64,000 nt of DNA from positions 18,194-82,193 of the IMG/VR virus record IMGVR_UViG_3300035001_000006, one strand, 5' to 3'. Positions 15,186 to 22,430 of the stretch are shown piece after piece. Numbering within the stretch: the first letter of the stretch is position 1; each line of letters opens with the position of its first letter. Source of the DNA: a virus. The notes under the pieces are model-generated. The model was not told the DNA's origin. It worked only from the letters and a program-made list of their open reading frames with translations, and ran no database searches. The position numbers were made by a program, and so were the translations under genes.

Positions 15186-15995
15186 TTAATCGACCCACAT
15201 GCCAATGACGGTCCCGAGCACCTTGAACTCCTCGCGGATGGGCTCGTGCTGGGGGTTCAGTGGCATCAGCCACTGCCGTCCGTCCTCGTTTTTGTAGACC
15301 TTGAATGTCACCTCGTCGGTGCCCTCGAGCTTGGCAATGATCCGATCGCCGTTGTCGGGCGCGCGCTTCTCAGGATCGACGTAGATCAGGCTCCCTTCTG
15401 GGTAGCTGCGCTTCGCGCCACTCGGCGCGGTCATGCTGTCACCGCGCACACGAAGGACGTACGAGCTCGCGCTCATCGCTTTCGGGCTGGCGTACCACCC
15501 TTCCGCGTCGCCCGGCTGCAGATAGTCGTTCGCCGCGTCCCACTTGCCCGCACGGATCCACGAAATCAGCGGGAGCATGCGGATTTGGCTCGGGCCCGGA
15601 GAAACGTTCGTACGGGCACCTTCTGCCGCGTCCTGAACTTCGTCATCCGGGGTGTTTCTCTGGCCCTTGTGACCGCTTGGATAGGCCTTCTTCACGTGGT
15701 TCCGAACCGTCCCTTCAGACATCCCGAACGCATTTGCAACGGAGGCGATGTTCTGACCTGCCATCACGGCCTTCACATGGTCCGACTCCCGTAGCTCTTC
15801 CATCGTGTACGTGGGGCGCTGCCTGATCTTCCCCGCGGCCAGAGCCTCCGCATAGGCTGGATCAGCAATGATCAGCCGGCGCAGCTCCGTCGGATCAACT
15901 TTCGCAGCTTTAGCCTGAGAATTTATGGATAGACCGTCACGAATGACAGCTTGGACATAGGGTGAAAGGTCTTTTGCAGTCATGCGCGCCATCAT
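15186..15995 (-). CDS. CI/LexA-type prophage repressor (S24 peptidase)
   Basis: 269 residues from the first ATG; the ATG at 15983 is an alternative. The N-terminal half holds a helix-turn-helix-like region near 20-45 and a clearer one at 78-103 (QNIASVANAFGMSEGTVRNH). The C-terminal S24 domain has the Ala-Gly cleavage site in SWIRAGKW (149-150), catalytic Ser187 in RGDSM and Lys232 in VTFKVY. RecA-stimulated self-cleavage would therefore induce the prophage, as for lambda CI. The gene starts at the edge of the operator region, with hardly any leader, and a TAGAC half-site overlaps its start codon, so it probably controls itself. Confidence 0.93.
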   Translation of the reverse strand: MMARMTAKDLSPYVQAVIRDGLSINSQAKAAKVDPTELRRLIIADPAYAEALAAGKIRQRPTYTMEELRESDHVKAVMAGQNIASVANAFGMSEGTVRNHVKKAYPSGHKGQRNTPDDEVQDAAEGARTNVSPGPSQIRMLPLISWIRAGKWDAANDYLQPGDAEGWYASPKAMSASSYVLRVRGDSMTAPSGAKRSYPEGSLIYVDPEKRAPDNGDRIIAKLEGTDEVTFKVYKNEDGRQWLMPLNPQHEPIREEFKVLGTVIGMWVD

Positions 15996-16175
15996 AGACT
16001 ACTTTTGACAAATATAGACAAAAGTTCAGAAAAATCTTACCCGTTTAGTGGGCACCTGGAGCCCAAGCGATCGCCGTCTAACAGAAAAAAGCCTACCCGT
16101 CAACGCTTTGGACAAAACGCAACGCCATAGACACGGCGCAAAAATACCGTCTAAGTTGTTGTCATGGGTTGTCTA
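15995..16175. promoter_or_regulatory. Repressor operator region with six TAGAC/GTCTA half-sites
   Basis: TAGAC occurs at 15995-15999, 16015-16019 and 16128-16132, and its complement GTCTA at 16076-16080, 16149-16153 and 16171-16175. Two copies lie over the repressor start and its likely -10 (TATATT, minus strand, 16016-16011). Two copies flank and enter the rightward promoter. Spacings of 20-22 nt recur. This is the arrangement expected if one repressor controls both divergent promoters. Confidence 0.65.
16001..16025. promoter_or_regulatory. Inverted repeat operator candidate
   Basis: ACTTTTG (16001-16007) and CAAAAGT (16019-16025) form a perfect 7-bp inverted repeat with an 11-nt AT-rich spacer that includes one TAGAC half-site. 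It lies directly upstream of the repressor gene and over its likely promoter. Confidence 0.6.
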
Positions 16176-16187
16176 ACGTGACATAAT
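16159..16187 (+). promoter_or_regulatory. Rightward early promoter
   Basis: TTGTCA at 16159-16164, a 17-nt spacer and CATAAT at 16182-16187 make a good sigma-70-type promoter reading into the early region, with a start near 16195. GTCTA half-sites at 16149 and 16171 sit beside the -35 and within the spacer, where bound repressor would block polymerase. Confidence 0.75.
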
Positions 16188-16194
16188 CTGTGAA

Positions 16195-16393
16195 TGGGTT
16201 AGGCGATCGTGCCTCCCACGGCCCGCAAGGGTCTTGTTCTTCCCGTGGGCCATGCCGGCAAACCGTCGGCATGCGCTCCACCCTTGCTAAAGCCCTTGTC
16301 GGGGCCTAAGGGCGGAGCTTTGTCCGGAGCGTTTTGCTCAATGACCGACCCCCTACATATCTTCAAGATAAGTAGCAGCAAAGGAAAAAGAGA
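16195..16393 (+). other. Structured 5' leader of the early transcript
   Basis: About 200 nt between the early promoter and the first early gene. It can form several hairpins: CCCACGG / CCGTGGG (loop about 20 nt), ATGCCG / CGGCAT near 16251-16272, and GCCCTT / AAGGGC at 16292-16313 with a 10-nt loop that carries GTCGGGG, part of the dispersed motif. No convincing small gene is seen. It ends with a strong Shine-Dalgarno region (AAAGGAAAAAGAGA). It may hold regulatory or antitermination signals. Confidence 0.5.
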
Positions 16394-17197
16394 ATGTCCA
16401 AAGCCATTATCGCGGCTCCGGCTCAAAAGGCCATCAATGCCACCCGTGCCGATCTCGAAAGCGCAACCCTCTCGACCATCGCAGCCGCCTGCGGCGCCGC
16501 CGGTGCGAACCTCTCGGCCTTGAGCGGCGCCGCAAAGGCGCTGTCGGGCAGCGTGACCAAAGCCGTCCTGCGCGTCATCGCAAAGGAGCGCATCGGCGAC
16601 GTGGTCGGCCCGCTGCGCGAAGCCATCGGCAACGCTGGCAAGGGCGTATCGAACCTCTCGACCATCCGCACGGCCGTGCTGAAGATGCGCGTTGCCTACG
16701 CTGAAGGCAAGGCCGAGGACGGCGCCGGCCCTGCCCTGCCCGTGTGGGAGACCGTCGCCGAAGCGAAGGAATCCGGCGACGCGGCAGTGACAGCGGCCGT
16801 CAGCGCGTGCATTGTCTACGCTGGCAAGACGGATGCAGGCGTGCCCGTCGACCCGCGCGTCGACACTGCGACCCGCGATGCGCTCATGGCCCGCATCAAC
16901 GATGCATGCGCCGAATTCGGGCTTTCCGAAGACAGCGCGGGTAAGGTGCGCGGCGTGTATTTCACGGCGCTGCAAAACATCGTCGCCGATGCCGAGCAAG
17001 CCAGCGAGACGGCCGCCGCTGATGCCGAACAGGCGCAGCAGCAGGCAGAAGATGCCGCCATCGTGGCCGATGCGCATGCGCAATTGCTGGCCGAAGTGGA
17101 GACGCTGCGCCAGATCGCGGCCGAAGCGAAGCGCATTTTCGGCATCGAAACCGAATCCGAATTGCTGGCGGAGATGGCGATCACGGATGCGGCCTGA
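16394..17197 (+). CDS. Alanine-rich early protein of unknown function
   Basis: 267 residues, first gene of the early transcript, with a strong Shine-Dalgarno sequence. The protein is mostly helical and very rich in alanine. The C-terminal third (AEQASETAAADAEQAQQQAED...ETLRQIAAEAKRIFGI) is predicted coiled coil. No known domain is recognised. As the first product after the operator it could be a regulator or a DNA-binding structural protein, but nothing in the sequence decides this. Confidence 0.7.
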   Translation: MSKAIIAAPAQKAINATRADLESATLSTIAAACGAAGANLSALSGAAKALSGSVTKAVLRVIAKERIGDVVGPLREAIGNAGKGVSNLSTIRTAVLKMRVAYAEGKAEDGAGPALPVWETVAEAKESGDAAVTAAVSACIVYAGKTDAGVPVDPRVDTATRDALMARINDACAEFGLSEDSAGKVRGVYFTALQNIVADAEQASETAAADAEQAQQQAEDAAIVADAHAQLLAEVETLRQIAAEAKRIFGIETESELLAEMAITDAA

Positions 17198-17304
17198 ATC
17201 CGCGACGAAACCACCGACCGGGCCGCTGGCCTTGTCGGGGTTGCCGTGTGCGCTCATAGAGCGCAGACGACAGCCTTTCCCTTGGACGCGCATGGAGACC
17301 TGCG

Positions 17305-17847
17305 ATGAAGCAACCCCGCTTATTGACCGCCAACGGCAAAGCCAAAACGGCCAGCCCAAACGGTGGCCCTCGCAGTGGTTTCGAGGTGGTCGACAAACGG
17401 GGCTTTGTGCGCCTTGTTGGCAGCATGGCGACTGCACCTCAGAACGACGCCGGCATCTCGGACATATCTCCGAGATTTGAGGAGCGCGTCGACGGGGTCT
17501 GGCAGTCGGTCTCGTGGACGACGCTGAGCCAGATCCGCCGGCTGAAGACCGAGCGAGACCGCCGCGCCTTCTTCGCTGTGCGTGTGGGCCTGGTGCGTGA
17601 GCTGCCGGGGGACGCGCACGGGATCGTTGACGGGGAGGCATGGTGCTGTCCGCGCGACTACGACCGCGCCCTGGACCGGGACCAGTTCCTGGCCAAGGCG
17701 CTCAAGGTGGGCTTGCTCTCTATTGGCGGGCGCACCTACAGGCTCCGGGAGATCCGGCCCGACACGATTCAGCTGAACCGCGCCGCGGGCAGCGTCAACT
17801 ACACCCGCGAGGCGCTGCTCGAGAGCATCTCGAGCGGCTCAATCTGA
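17305..17847 (+). CDS. Hypothetical early protein
   Basis: 180 residues, plus strand, starting MKQPRLLTANGKAKTASPNG. The first 60 residues look disordered. The rest (WTTLSQIRRLKTERDRRAFFAVRVGLVRELPG...) is a compact basic mixed domain. The family is not recognised. Two near copies of the dispersed motif flank or lie in it (17230-17240 upstream and 17625-17635 inside, both on the minus strand). Confidence 0.6.
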   Translation: MKQPRLLTANGKAKTASPNGGPRSGFEVVDKRGFVRLVGSMATAPQNDAGISDISPRFEERVDGVWQSVSWTTLSQIRRLKTERDRRAFFAVRVGLVRELPGDAHGIVDGEAWCCPRDYDRALDRDQFLAKALKVGLLSIGGRTYRLREIRPDTIQLNRAAGSVNYTREALLESISSGSI

Positions 17848-17862
17848 ACTGAGGAAACCGAC

Positions 17863-18147
17863 ATGGACGAGATCATCGACGCGCGCCCCGTCAACGTCAT
17901 CAGGCTCGAGTTGGCCATTGCCAACGAGCGCCTGGCGATGTTCGGCCACGGTGCCGATGTCGATGGTCGCGACTACTGGCTCGCCAGCAACCGGGTCAAC
18001 TGCCTGACCGATGAGCTGCTCGTTGCCGAGAGCGCTGCGCAGCGCATGGTCGAGGGCGTCGTGGCGAAGTGGATGCATCGCTATGGGCCCCGACAACGTC
18101 AGCGCGAATCGACATTGGTTCAGGACTGGATCGAGGTTCTGGACTGA
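17863..18147 (+). CDS. Hypothetical early protein
   Basis: 94 residues with a GAGGAAACCGAC leader before the ATG. The protein is helical (VIRLELAIANERLAMFGHG...RMVEGVVAKWMHRYG). The gene contains one exact copy of the dispersed motif, read here as P-R-Q-R, and one near copy (17886). No family recognised. Confidence 0.6.
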   Translation: MDEIIDARPVNVIRLELAIANERLAMFGHGADVDGRDYWLASNRVNCLTDELLVAESAAQRMVEGVVAKWMHRYGPRQRQRESTLVQDWIEVLD

Positions 18148-18149
18148 GC

Positions 18150-18256
18150 CGTTGACGGGGATGCTCACCGCGCAGCGGTGAGAGCGGCGCGCAGCGCCGC
18201 GGGCCTTGTCGTTGACTGGGGCGCGGGTGTTGCGGCGGGCGGCGACGTTGACGGGA
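18150..18256 (-). repeat. Cluster of three near copies of the dispersed motif
   Basis: In the 198-nt gap between two small genes, CGTTGACGGGG at 18150-18160, CGTTGACTGGGG at 18210-18221 and CGTTGACGGGA at 18246-18256 lie in the same orientation at intervals of 60 and 36 nt. The regular, non-coding placement resembles a binding-site array. Confidence 0.6.
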
Positions 18257-18345
18257 CCGAGCCCGCGCAGCGGGCGAGGGCCCTGGGCGATGCCCATTCC
18301 AAATCACTTTTGTTAGTGCCCACCAACTGGACGCGGGGAGAAGCC

Positions 18346-18600
18346 TTGCCCACAAAAGCTGACCTGCAGCGCCGGGTGGCCTCGCTCGAGGCCAAGGTGC
18401 GCGCCGACGCGCGGCTCATCGAGTCGCTGCGCAACGAGAACTACGACCTGCGCTGGCAGCTGGGACTGACCGGCGAGCCGCAGGACGACCAGAACAGGCC
18501 ATTCGAGCCCAACGGCTTGATGGGCGTGCCCGGCTACGTGCAGGACCTGCTGGTCCGGCTGCGCGCCGAGCAGAAATCGAAAGGAAGACGCCATGCGTGA
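18346..18600 (+). CDS. Small coiled-coil protein
   Basis: 84 residues if started at TTG 18346, which has GGGGAGAAG just upstream; a start at 18178 would add a GC-driven leader and cover the repeat cluster. LQRRVASLEAKVRADARLIESLRNENYDLRWQLG is a clear coiled coil. Its C-terminus overlaps the next gene by 8 nt. Function unknown. Confidence 0.6.
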   Translation: MPTKADLQRRVASLEAKVRADARLIESLRNENYDLRWQLGLTGEPQDDQNRPFEPNGLMGVPGYVQDLLVRLRAEQKSKGRRHA

Positions 18601-18865
18601 AATGCGAGACCGTGCAGCCATCCTCTACGTGACCGTCGGCCCGTCGCCGCTCGGGATCCCGCTCGACGGCGGCGCACCGAGCTACGTGCCCACCACGCCC
18701 AAGGCGCTGGCCAGTCGGCGGCCGGTCGGCAAGCCGATCCGCCAGATGGCGTCGATCGACCGCTACCGCGAGGCCTTCAAGCCGATTCCCGCCAGACCAG
18801 CCCCGACAACGTCGATGGGCCGGTTCCTGCGCCGGATCGAGGACAGGCTGGCCGCCTGGCTCTGA
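18593..18865 (+). CDS. Hypothetical early protein
   Basis: 90 residues with an overlapping start and an AAAGGAAGACGCC leader. It is basic and proline-rich, with a helical C-terminus (GRFLRRIEDRLAAWL). It contains an exact copy of the dispersed motif at 18801, read as A-P-T-T-S. No family recognised. Confidence 0.55.
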   Translation: MREMRDRAAILYVTVGPSPLGIPLDGGAPSYVPTTPKALASRRPVGKPIRQMASIDRYREAFKPIPARPAPTTSMGRFLRRIEDRLAAWL

Positions 18866-19227
18866 GTTCTACCCGGGTACAAAGCCCCGACAAGGTCGAA
18901 AATCCCGGCTCAAGCGGCACTCCGAACTCTGATTACTTCGGTCTTTTTTGATCCCTGATTCCCTTTGTTATCAACGACTTAAGTACCGAAGAAAGAGTGA
19001 TTCATTGATTTTATAAGTGCCTGCTCCTCGGGGTACTTCACAAGAAAAACTCATCTTCCCTTCACAAGTTGGTCTCGAAATAGGGGGCCCTCGCGAACTC
19101 GAACCGCCACGGGGCCTTCTGGGCTCTTGGGCCCCCACCCTCACTGCACCTAAGTGGCTGCTCCGATTGAAGATTTCCTCTGCGACGCTTCATTTTGTTG
19201 AGTGCCACTTCAAGTGCCAATTCGGAG
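18866..19227. other. Intergenic stretch, AT-richer
   Basis: About 360 nt with no convincing gene. It starts with a CCCCGACAAGG motif copy (18885) 20 nt after a stop codon. A 7-bp inverted repeat, CTTCGGT / ACCGAAG, lies near 18938-18993, inside the lowest-GC part of the early region. It could hold a promoter or replication-related site; no clear -35/-10 pair can be pointed to. Confidence 0.4.
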
Positions 19228-19545
19228 ATGACCTTGGCTTCGTCTGACCGCATGGACTGGATCGCGCTCTACGCTTACCCCGAAAGGCTTGCCAAGCTCC
19301 TGCCTGGCGAATCGGGGGTGTTCATCTGCCCGCCGGCCTGGCGTGGGTCCCTCGGTCGCGTCTGCTCGAAGTGGGTGCGAGAGAACACGAGCTGGTCGGA
19401 GGACTTCCCTGACGGCACGCCGCCGACGTACGTCTTCTGGACCTGTGCCGCTCCGCACGGCCTGCGCGTGAACCGCGGCCACCTGCCCGGCCCGCACCGG
19501 CCGCAGCACGTGCGCTACACGTACCGCCCCCTGCCGCAGGCATAG
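19228..19545 (+). CDS. Hypothetical protein
   Basis: 105 residues from ATG 19228; an alternative ATG lies at 19252 (MDWIALYAYPERLAKLLPGE). The aromatic-rich sequence (CSKWVRENTSWSEDFPDGTPPTYVFWTC) looks like a real compact domain rather than a shadow frame. No family recognised and no strong Shine-Dalgarno sequence, so the start is unsure. Confidence 0.5.
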   Translation: MTLASSDRMDWIALYAYPERLAKLLPGESGVFICPPAWRGSLGRVCSKWVRENTSWSEDFPDGTPPTYVFWTCAAPHGLRVNRGHLPGPHRPQHVRYTYRPLPQA

Positions 19546-19890
19546 GGCGAAACCAAACTGCTGTCACGCAGCGCGCCGGGCGCCCCCGACAACGTCAACC
19601 GAACGGACCTGACCGTGAGCACCGGAACCCACCGGGGCCCGGCCTGTGTCGCTGCGACCGACGTTGTCGGGGATCCCGCCTGGCGCCCCGGCTGCGCTTG
19701 ACCCCGATCACCCCGCCCTTGCTGGCGGCTCGAGCGCTCTGAGCGCCGACGTCGAACCCGGCGCAGAGCGATCTGCACAACAGGAGGAGCCGCCGTGCAC
19801 ACCTTACCGGCATGAAGCGGGCGAGCCGCTACGCCATCCCCTGAGAGCCTTCGCAAAGCGTGAGCGTCGAAGGCTGTTCAGACCCTGCGC
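19546..19890. other. Intergenic stretch with inverted pair of the dispersed motif
   Basis: 345 nt without a convincing gene. CCCCGACAACGTC at 19584-19596 and its exact complement GACGTTGTCGGGG at 19660-19672 form a 13-bp inverted repeat with a 63-nt spacer. The open frames across it have low-complexity Arg/Pro/Ala products typical of GC-rich non-coding DNA. Confidence 0.6.
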
Positions 19891-20214
19891 TTACCGACCG
19901 GAAAAATCCCAACGATCCTTGGGCATCTGCGGGTCCGCTGGCCCCTCACGAAGCCAAGGCACTCCGCGAATTATTCGAAGGTCAAGGCGAAGCGCGGCAC
20001 CAAAAGCAAAGCCCAGTACGCCGTTTGCACCCCCAGCGCAGCTCCACAGCACAACTTCGATCTCGCTCATCTCGCACATCCAGCAAGGGAGCAAGAAGAA
20101 CGAAAGAACGAAGCACCAAAAGATGACGTGGGCAACTCGATTGATTGCCGTGTAGAGCCTTCGCTCCCGGCGCGTCAGCGGATGGGGCGAAACGTCATTT
20201 CGTGGGATCAGCAT
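19891..20214 (-). CDS. Small membrane protein (cargo)
   Basis: 107 residues on the minus strand, against the early operon. Two membrane segments are seen: VIFWCFVLSFFLLPCWMC and VLWSCAGGANGVLGFAFGAAL. The N-terminus is basic (RRERRLYTAINR). This is the first of five minus-strand genes in the 19.9-24.6 kb cassette. Its function is unknown; a superinfection-exclusion role would fit a small inner membrane protein but is only a guess. Confidence 0.55.
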   Translation of the reverse strand: MLIPRNDVSPHPLTRRERRLYTAINRVAHVIFWCFVLSFFLLPCWMCEMSEIEVVLWSCAGGANGVLGFAFGAALRLDLRIIRGVPWLREGPADPQMPKDRWDFSGR

Positions 20215-20294
20215 TTAGCTCAATCGAGTATTTCAGATCCGAGACACAGACACCACTGAAGCGAAAGCCGCAACAGCGGCACGAATGGTAAGCA

Positions 20295-20861
20295 CTATCC
20301 ATCGCCGAGTCGCGGCCCCTCGTTGACGACCGATCGGATCCACTCGATAGCAGAGGAGATGCTGGCCGCGCGTAGCGACGGGTCGCCTCCCCCGTGGTCG
20401 AACTGCCTGCCCTCGATTTCGACCAAGCGGTCGGGATCCGATTTCATACGCGACAGGGTCCACTCCCACAGATCGCGCCGTGTTGCATAGCTCCACCAGT
20501 TCGAGAAGTGGCAGATAAGCAGCGGCTGCGTGGGCGAGTTGCTCAGTTCGCCGCGGCAGTAAGGCCAGTACTTGAGGAGGTTCGACAGGGGCAGCTCTTT
20601 GCTCTCGAACTCCACAACAACCTTCCACCCGAGATACGGCGCAGTCGCATCCCCAAGCTCGAACCTCTCCGAAGTCCGGGCGCCAACCGCTCGGCGGCAG
20701 GCGTAGGGGGTCACGAACGCGGCGCAGTTCTGCGTGACTTGACCGCCGGACCAGAGGAGGCTCTCCCCGGCGGCCTGGTTGAGCGACTGCCTGAACTCCT
20801 CGAGAAACCCCGACTGCGTCAATCCCATGCCTTCTCTCCGACAGCTGTAATTCGCGGCCAT
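20295..20861 (-). CDS. Hypothetical cargo protein
   Basis: 188 residues, minus strand. A soluble, aromatic-rich sequence (LGWKVVVEFESKELPLSNLLKYWPYCRGELSNS...ICHFSNWWSYATRRDLWEW) with no membrane segment. The family is not recognised. The pattern W-K-V-V-V-E-F-E-S-K-E resembles a nuclease-type E-x-K strand, but no partner residues can be fixed with confidence. It belongs to the minus-strand cassette. Confidence 0.6.
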   Translation of the reverse strand: MAANYSCRREGMGLTQSGFLEEFRQSLNQAAGESLLWSGGQVTQNCAAFVTPYACRRAVGARTSERFELGDATAPYLGWKVVVEFESKELPLSNLLKYWPYCRGELSNSPTQPLLICHFSNWWSYATRRDLWEWTLSRMKSDPDRLVEIEGRQFDHGGGDPSLRAASISSAIEWIRSVVNEGPRLGDG

Positions 20862-20934
20862 GCCGCCATCGAAGTCTAGCGCGGCCCCCCGCGCCCAACT
20901 CGCCGCCTCGCCGGCAGCACCACCCCCCTAGACC

Positions 20935-21363
20935 ATGAACGAAGCCCGCCTCCTACTCCTCGCCGACGCGCTCGAGCATCGCATTCCCGCCGACAAGTTC
21001 GACCTGGCCGAGTGGCGCGGTCGCGAAGACTACGACCCCGATCGTGATGACCGCCCGGGGACCTACGTCACAGACGCCGCGCTGCTGCACGGCTGCGGGA
21101 CTACCGGATGCGCCGTGGGCTGGGCATGCGCGCTGCCCGAGTTCAACGCCGAGGGCTTGACCTGGGACGGAACCATGCCCGCCTACCACCAGCCCGGGCC
21201 CCTGGGCCTCAGCTTCATCCACTTCGAGGCTGTGAACCGGTTCTTCGGCATCTGCGAGGAGGACTCCAGCTACCTGTTCCTGAGCTCCTCCTACGACGAC
21301 CCGGCGGGCCCGCTTGACGTGGCGGCTCGCATTCGTGAATTCGTAGCCAATCGTCGGGCCTGA
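20935..21363 (+). CDS. Hypothetical protein with GCGTTGCAVGWA motif
   Basis: 142 residues, plus strand, within the otherwise minus-strand cassette. Helical start (EARLLLLADALEHRIPADKFDLAEW), then a central cysteine-containing loop HGCGTTGCAVGWACAL, and an acidic C-terminal half. The Cys pair and the sequence type recur in proteins of actinobacterial and proteobacterial phages, to my recollection, without known function. Confidence 0.6.
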   Translation: MNEARLLLLADALEHRIPADKFDLAEWRGREDYDPDRDDRPGTYVTDAALLHGCGTTGCAVGWACALPEFNAEGLTWDGTMPAYHQPGPLGLSFIHFEAVNRFFGICEEDSSYLFLSSSYDDPAGPLDVAARIREFVANRRA

Positions 21364-21580
21364 TCCACTGCTGGGTGCCCGGCCGTTCGAAACTCGCTAC
21401 ATTCCAGCGCTTCTGGAGGAATTGTCTATGCCGCTCTCGGCGTGTTCGGGGCAAGCTATCCGTGGGTCACAACCATTTTCCTGGACGGGGTAGCCGGCGT
21501 TGCGCCGCGGAGATCGACAGGCTTCGGAAAAAACTCGAGACGCACGGAATCGCGGAGTGGTAGCCTGAGCTGGCACAGCT

Positions 21581-22195
21581 TCAATTTCTGGCGTGTAGCC
21601 CCAACTTGATCCGAACCTTTTCCCACCGGTTCGCCTCACCCCATCGCTGCTCTTCCAGTTGAGCGCTCTCACGCACTGCCCCTCGACCCAAGTAGAACGC
21701 AGAAAGGCTCACCGAACATCTGGCCGCCGCAGTCCGGACGTCCTCCAGATTTGCGAGGACCCCACCCCTCAGGTTCTTCATCCTCGGCTCAAACGCGTTT
21801 TGAATCCAGTCGAGACTCTGTGTCGCGCTACGAAGGCGGTACAGCAGTACCGGCAAGAGTGCTAGATCGCTCGCAGTTTGTGGGTGAATCACTGCGATTC
21901 GCATGATGTGCTCCGCAGTCGGATCGCTTAGCCGCGCGATGCTGTTGGCGGCCTCGATGAAAGGCCGCCAGTTCCCCACCGGACCCGAGGCGTCGCGGTA
22001 GGCCTCCTCTGCCTCCTGTATCGCGGAGGACAGTTTGTGCAACTCTGCGTGCATCAGGACTGCTGACGCCTCAGCAAGGTTGGCGGCTTCGACTCGCCGC
22101 GCCCTCTCGCCGGACCTTGCGATCCAAATCGCCGCCAAGATCGCGGCGACCGAAAAAATGGCCTGGAACCACCCAGACCATTCCGACTTTGTCAT
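21581..22195 (-). CDS. Membrane-anchored helical protein (cargo)
   Basis: 204 residues from ATG 22195 (MTKSEWSGWFQAIFSVAAILAAIWIARSGE); the open frame goes further upstream but with an unlikely leader. One N-terminal membrane helix is followed by a long helical cytoplasmic part. The layout (short N-out, one helix, soluble helical domain) is shared by many phage and defence proteins of unknown function. Minus strand, next to the probable nuclease gene. Confidence 0.6.
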   Translation of the reverse strand: MTKSEWSGWFQAIFSVAAILAAIWIARSGERARRVEAANLAEASAVLMHAELHKLSSAIQEAEEAYRDASGPVGNWRPFIEAANSIARLSDPTAEHIMRIAVIHPQTASDLALLPVLLYRLRSATQSLDWIQNAFEPRMKNLRGGVLANLEDVRTAAARCSVSLSAFYLGRGAVRESAQLEEQRWGEANRWEKVRIKLGLHARN

Positions 22196-22430
22196 GCAGA
22201 GTGGCCACCACTCCAAGCCCAGCAGGCAGTACTCCGACGTTGGCAATCGACTTCTCCTCGTTGGCGGGATCGTAGCTCGACAGCTGCTCCCGGCCTTCGT
22301 GTCTACCGCCAGCACTTTCAACGTGATTTACAAAGCACCCCAATGCCGCAACAAACTCGCCTGACTCTCTGACCAGCCGCCCGCGCACGGCGCACGGCCA
22401 GCCCACTCCGAGTACGAGATCCGCTTGGCC

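Noticed and set aside
16209-16523. 104-codon open frame in the early leader
   Set aside because: Proline/serine-rich product, no ribosome site, overlaps the well-started gene at 16394; the region looks like structured leader RNA.
17625-18256. TTGACG in the motif variants as -35 promoter elements
   Set aside because: No acceptable -10 sequence lies 15-19 nt downstream of any of the four copies.
19646-20155. 169-codon plus-strand open frame
   Set aside because: Low-complexity Arg/Ser/Pro product running antisense through a membrane protein gene; no start signal.
21375-21563. 62-codon open frame between cargo genes
   Set aside because: Arg-rich start and no ribosome site; only its last 15 codons look protein-like, so it may be a gene remnant but cannot be supported.
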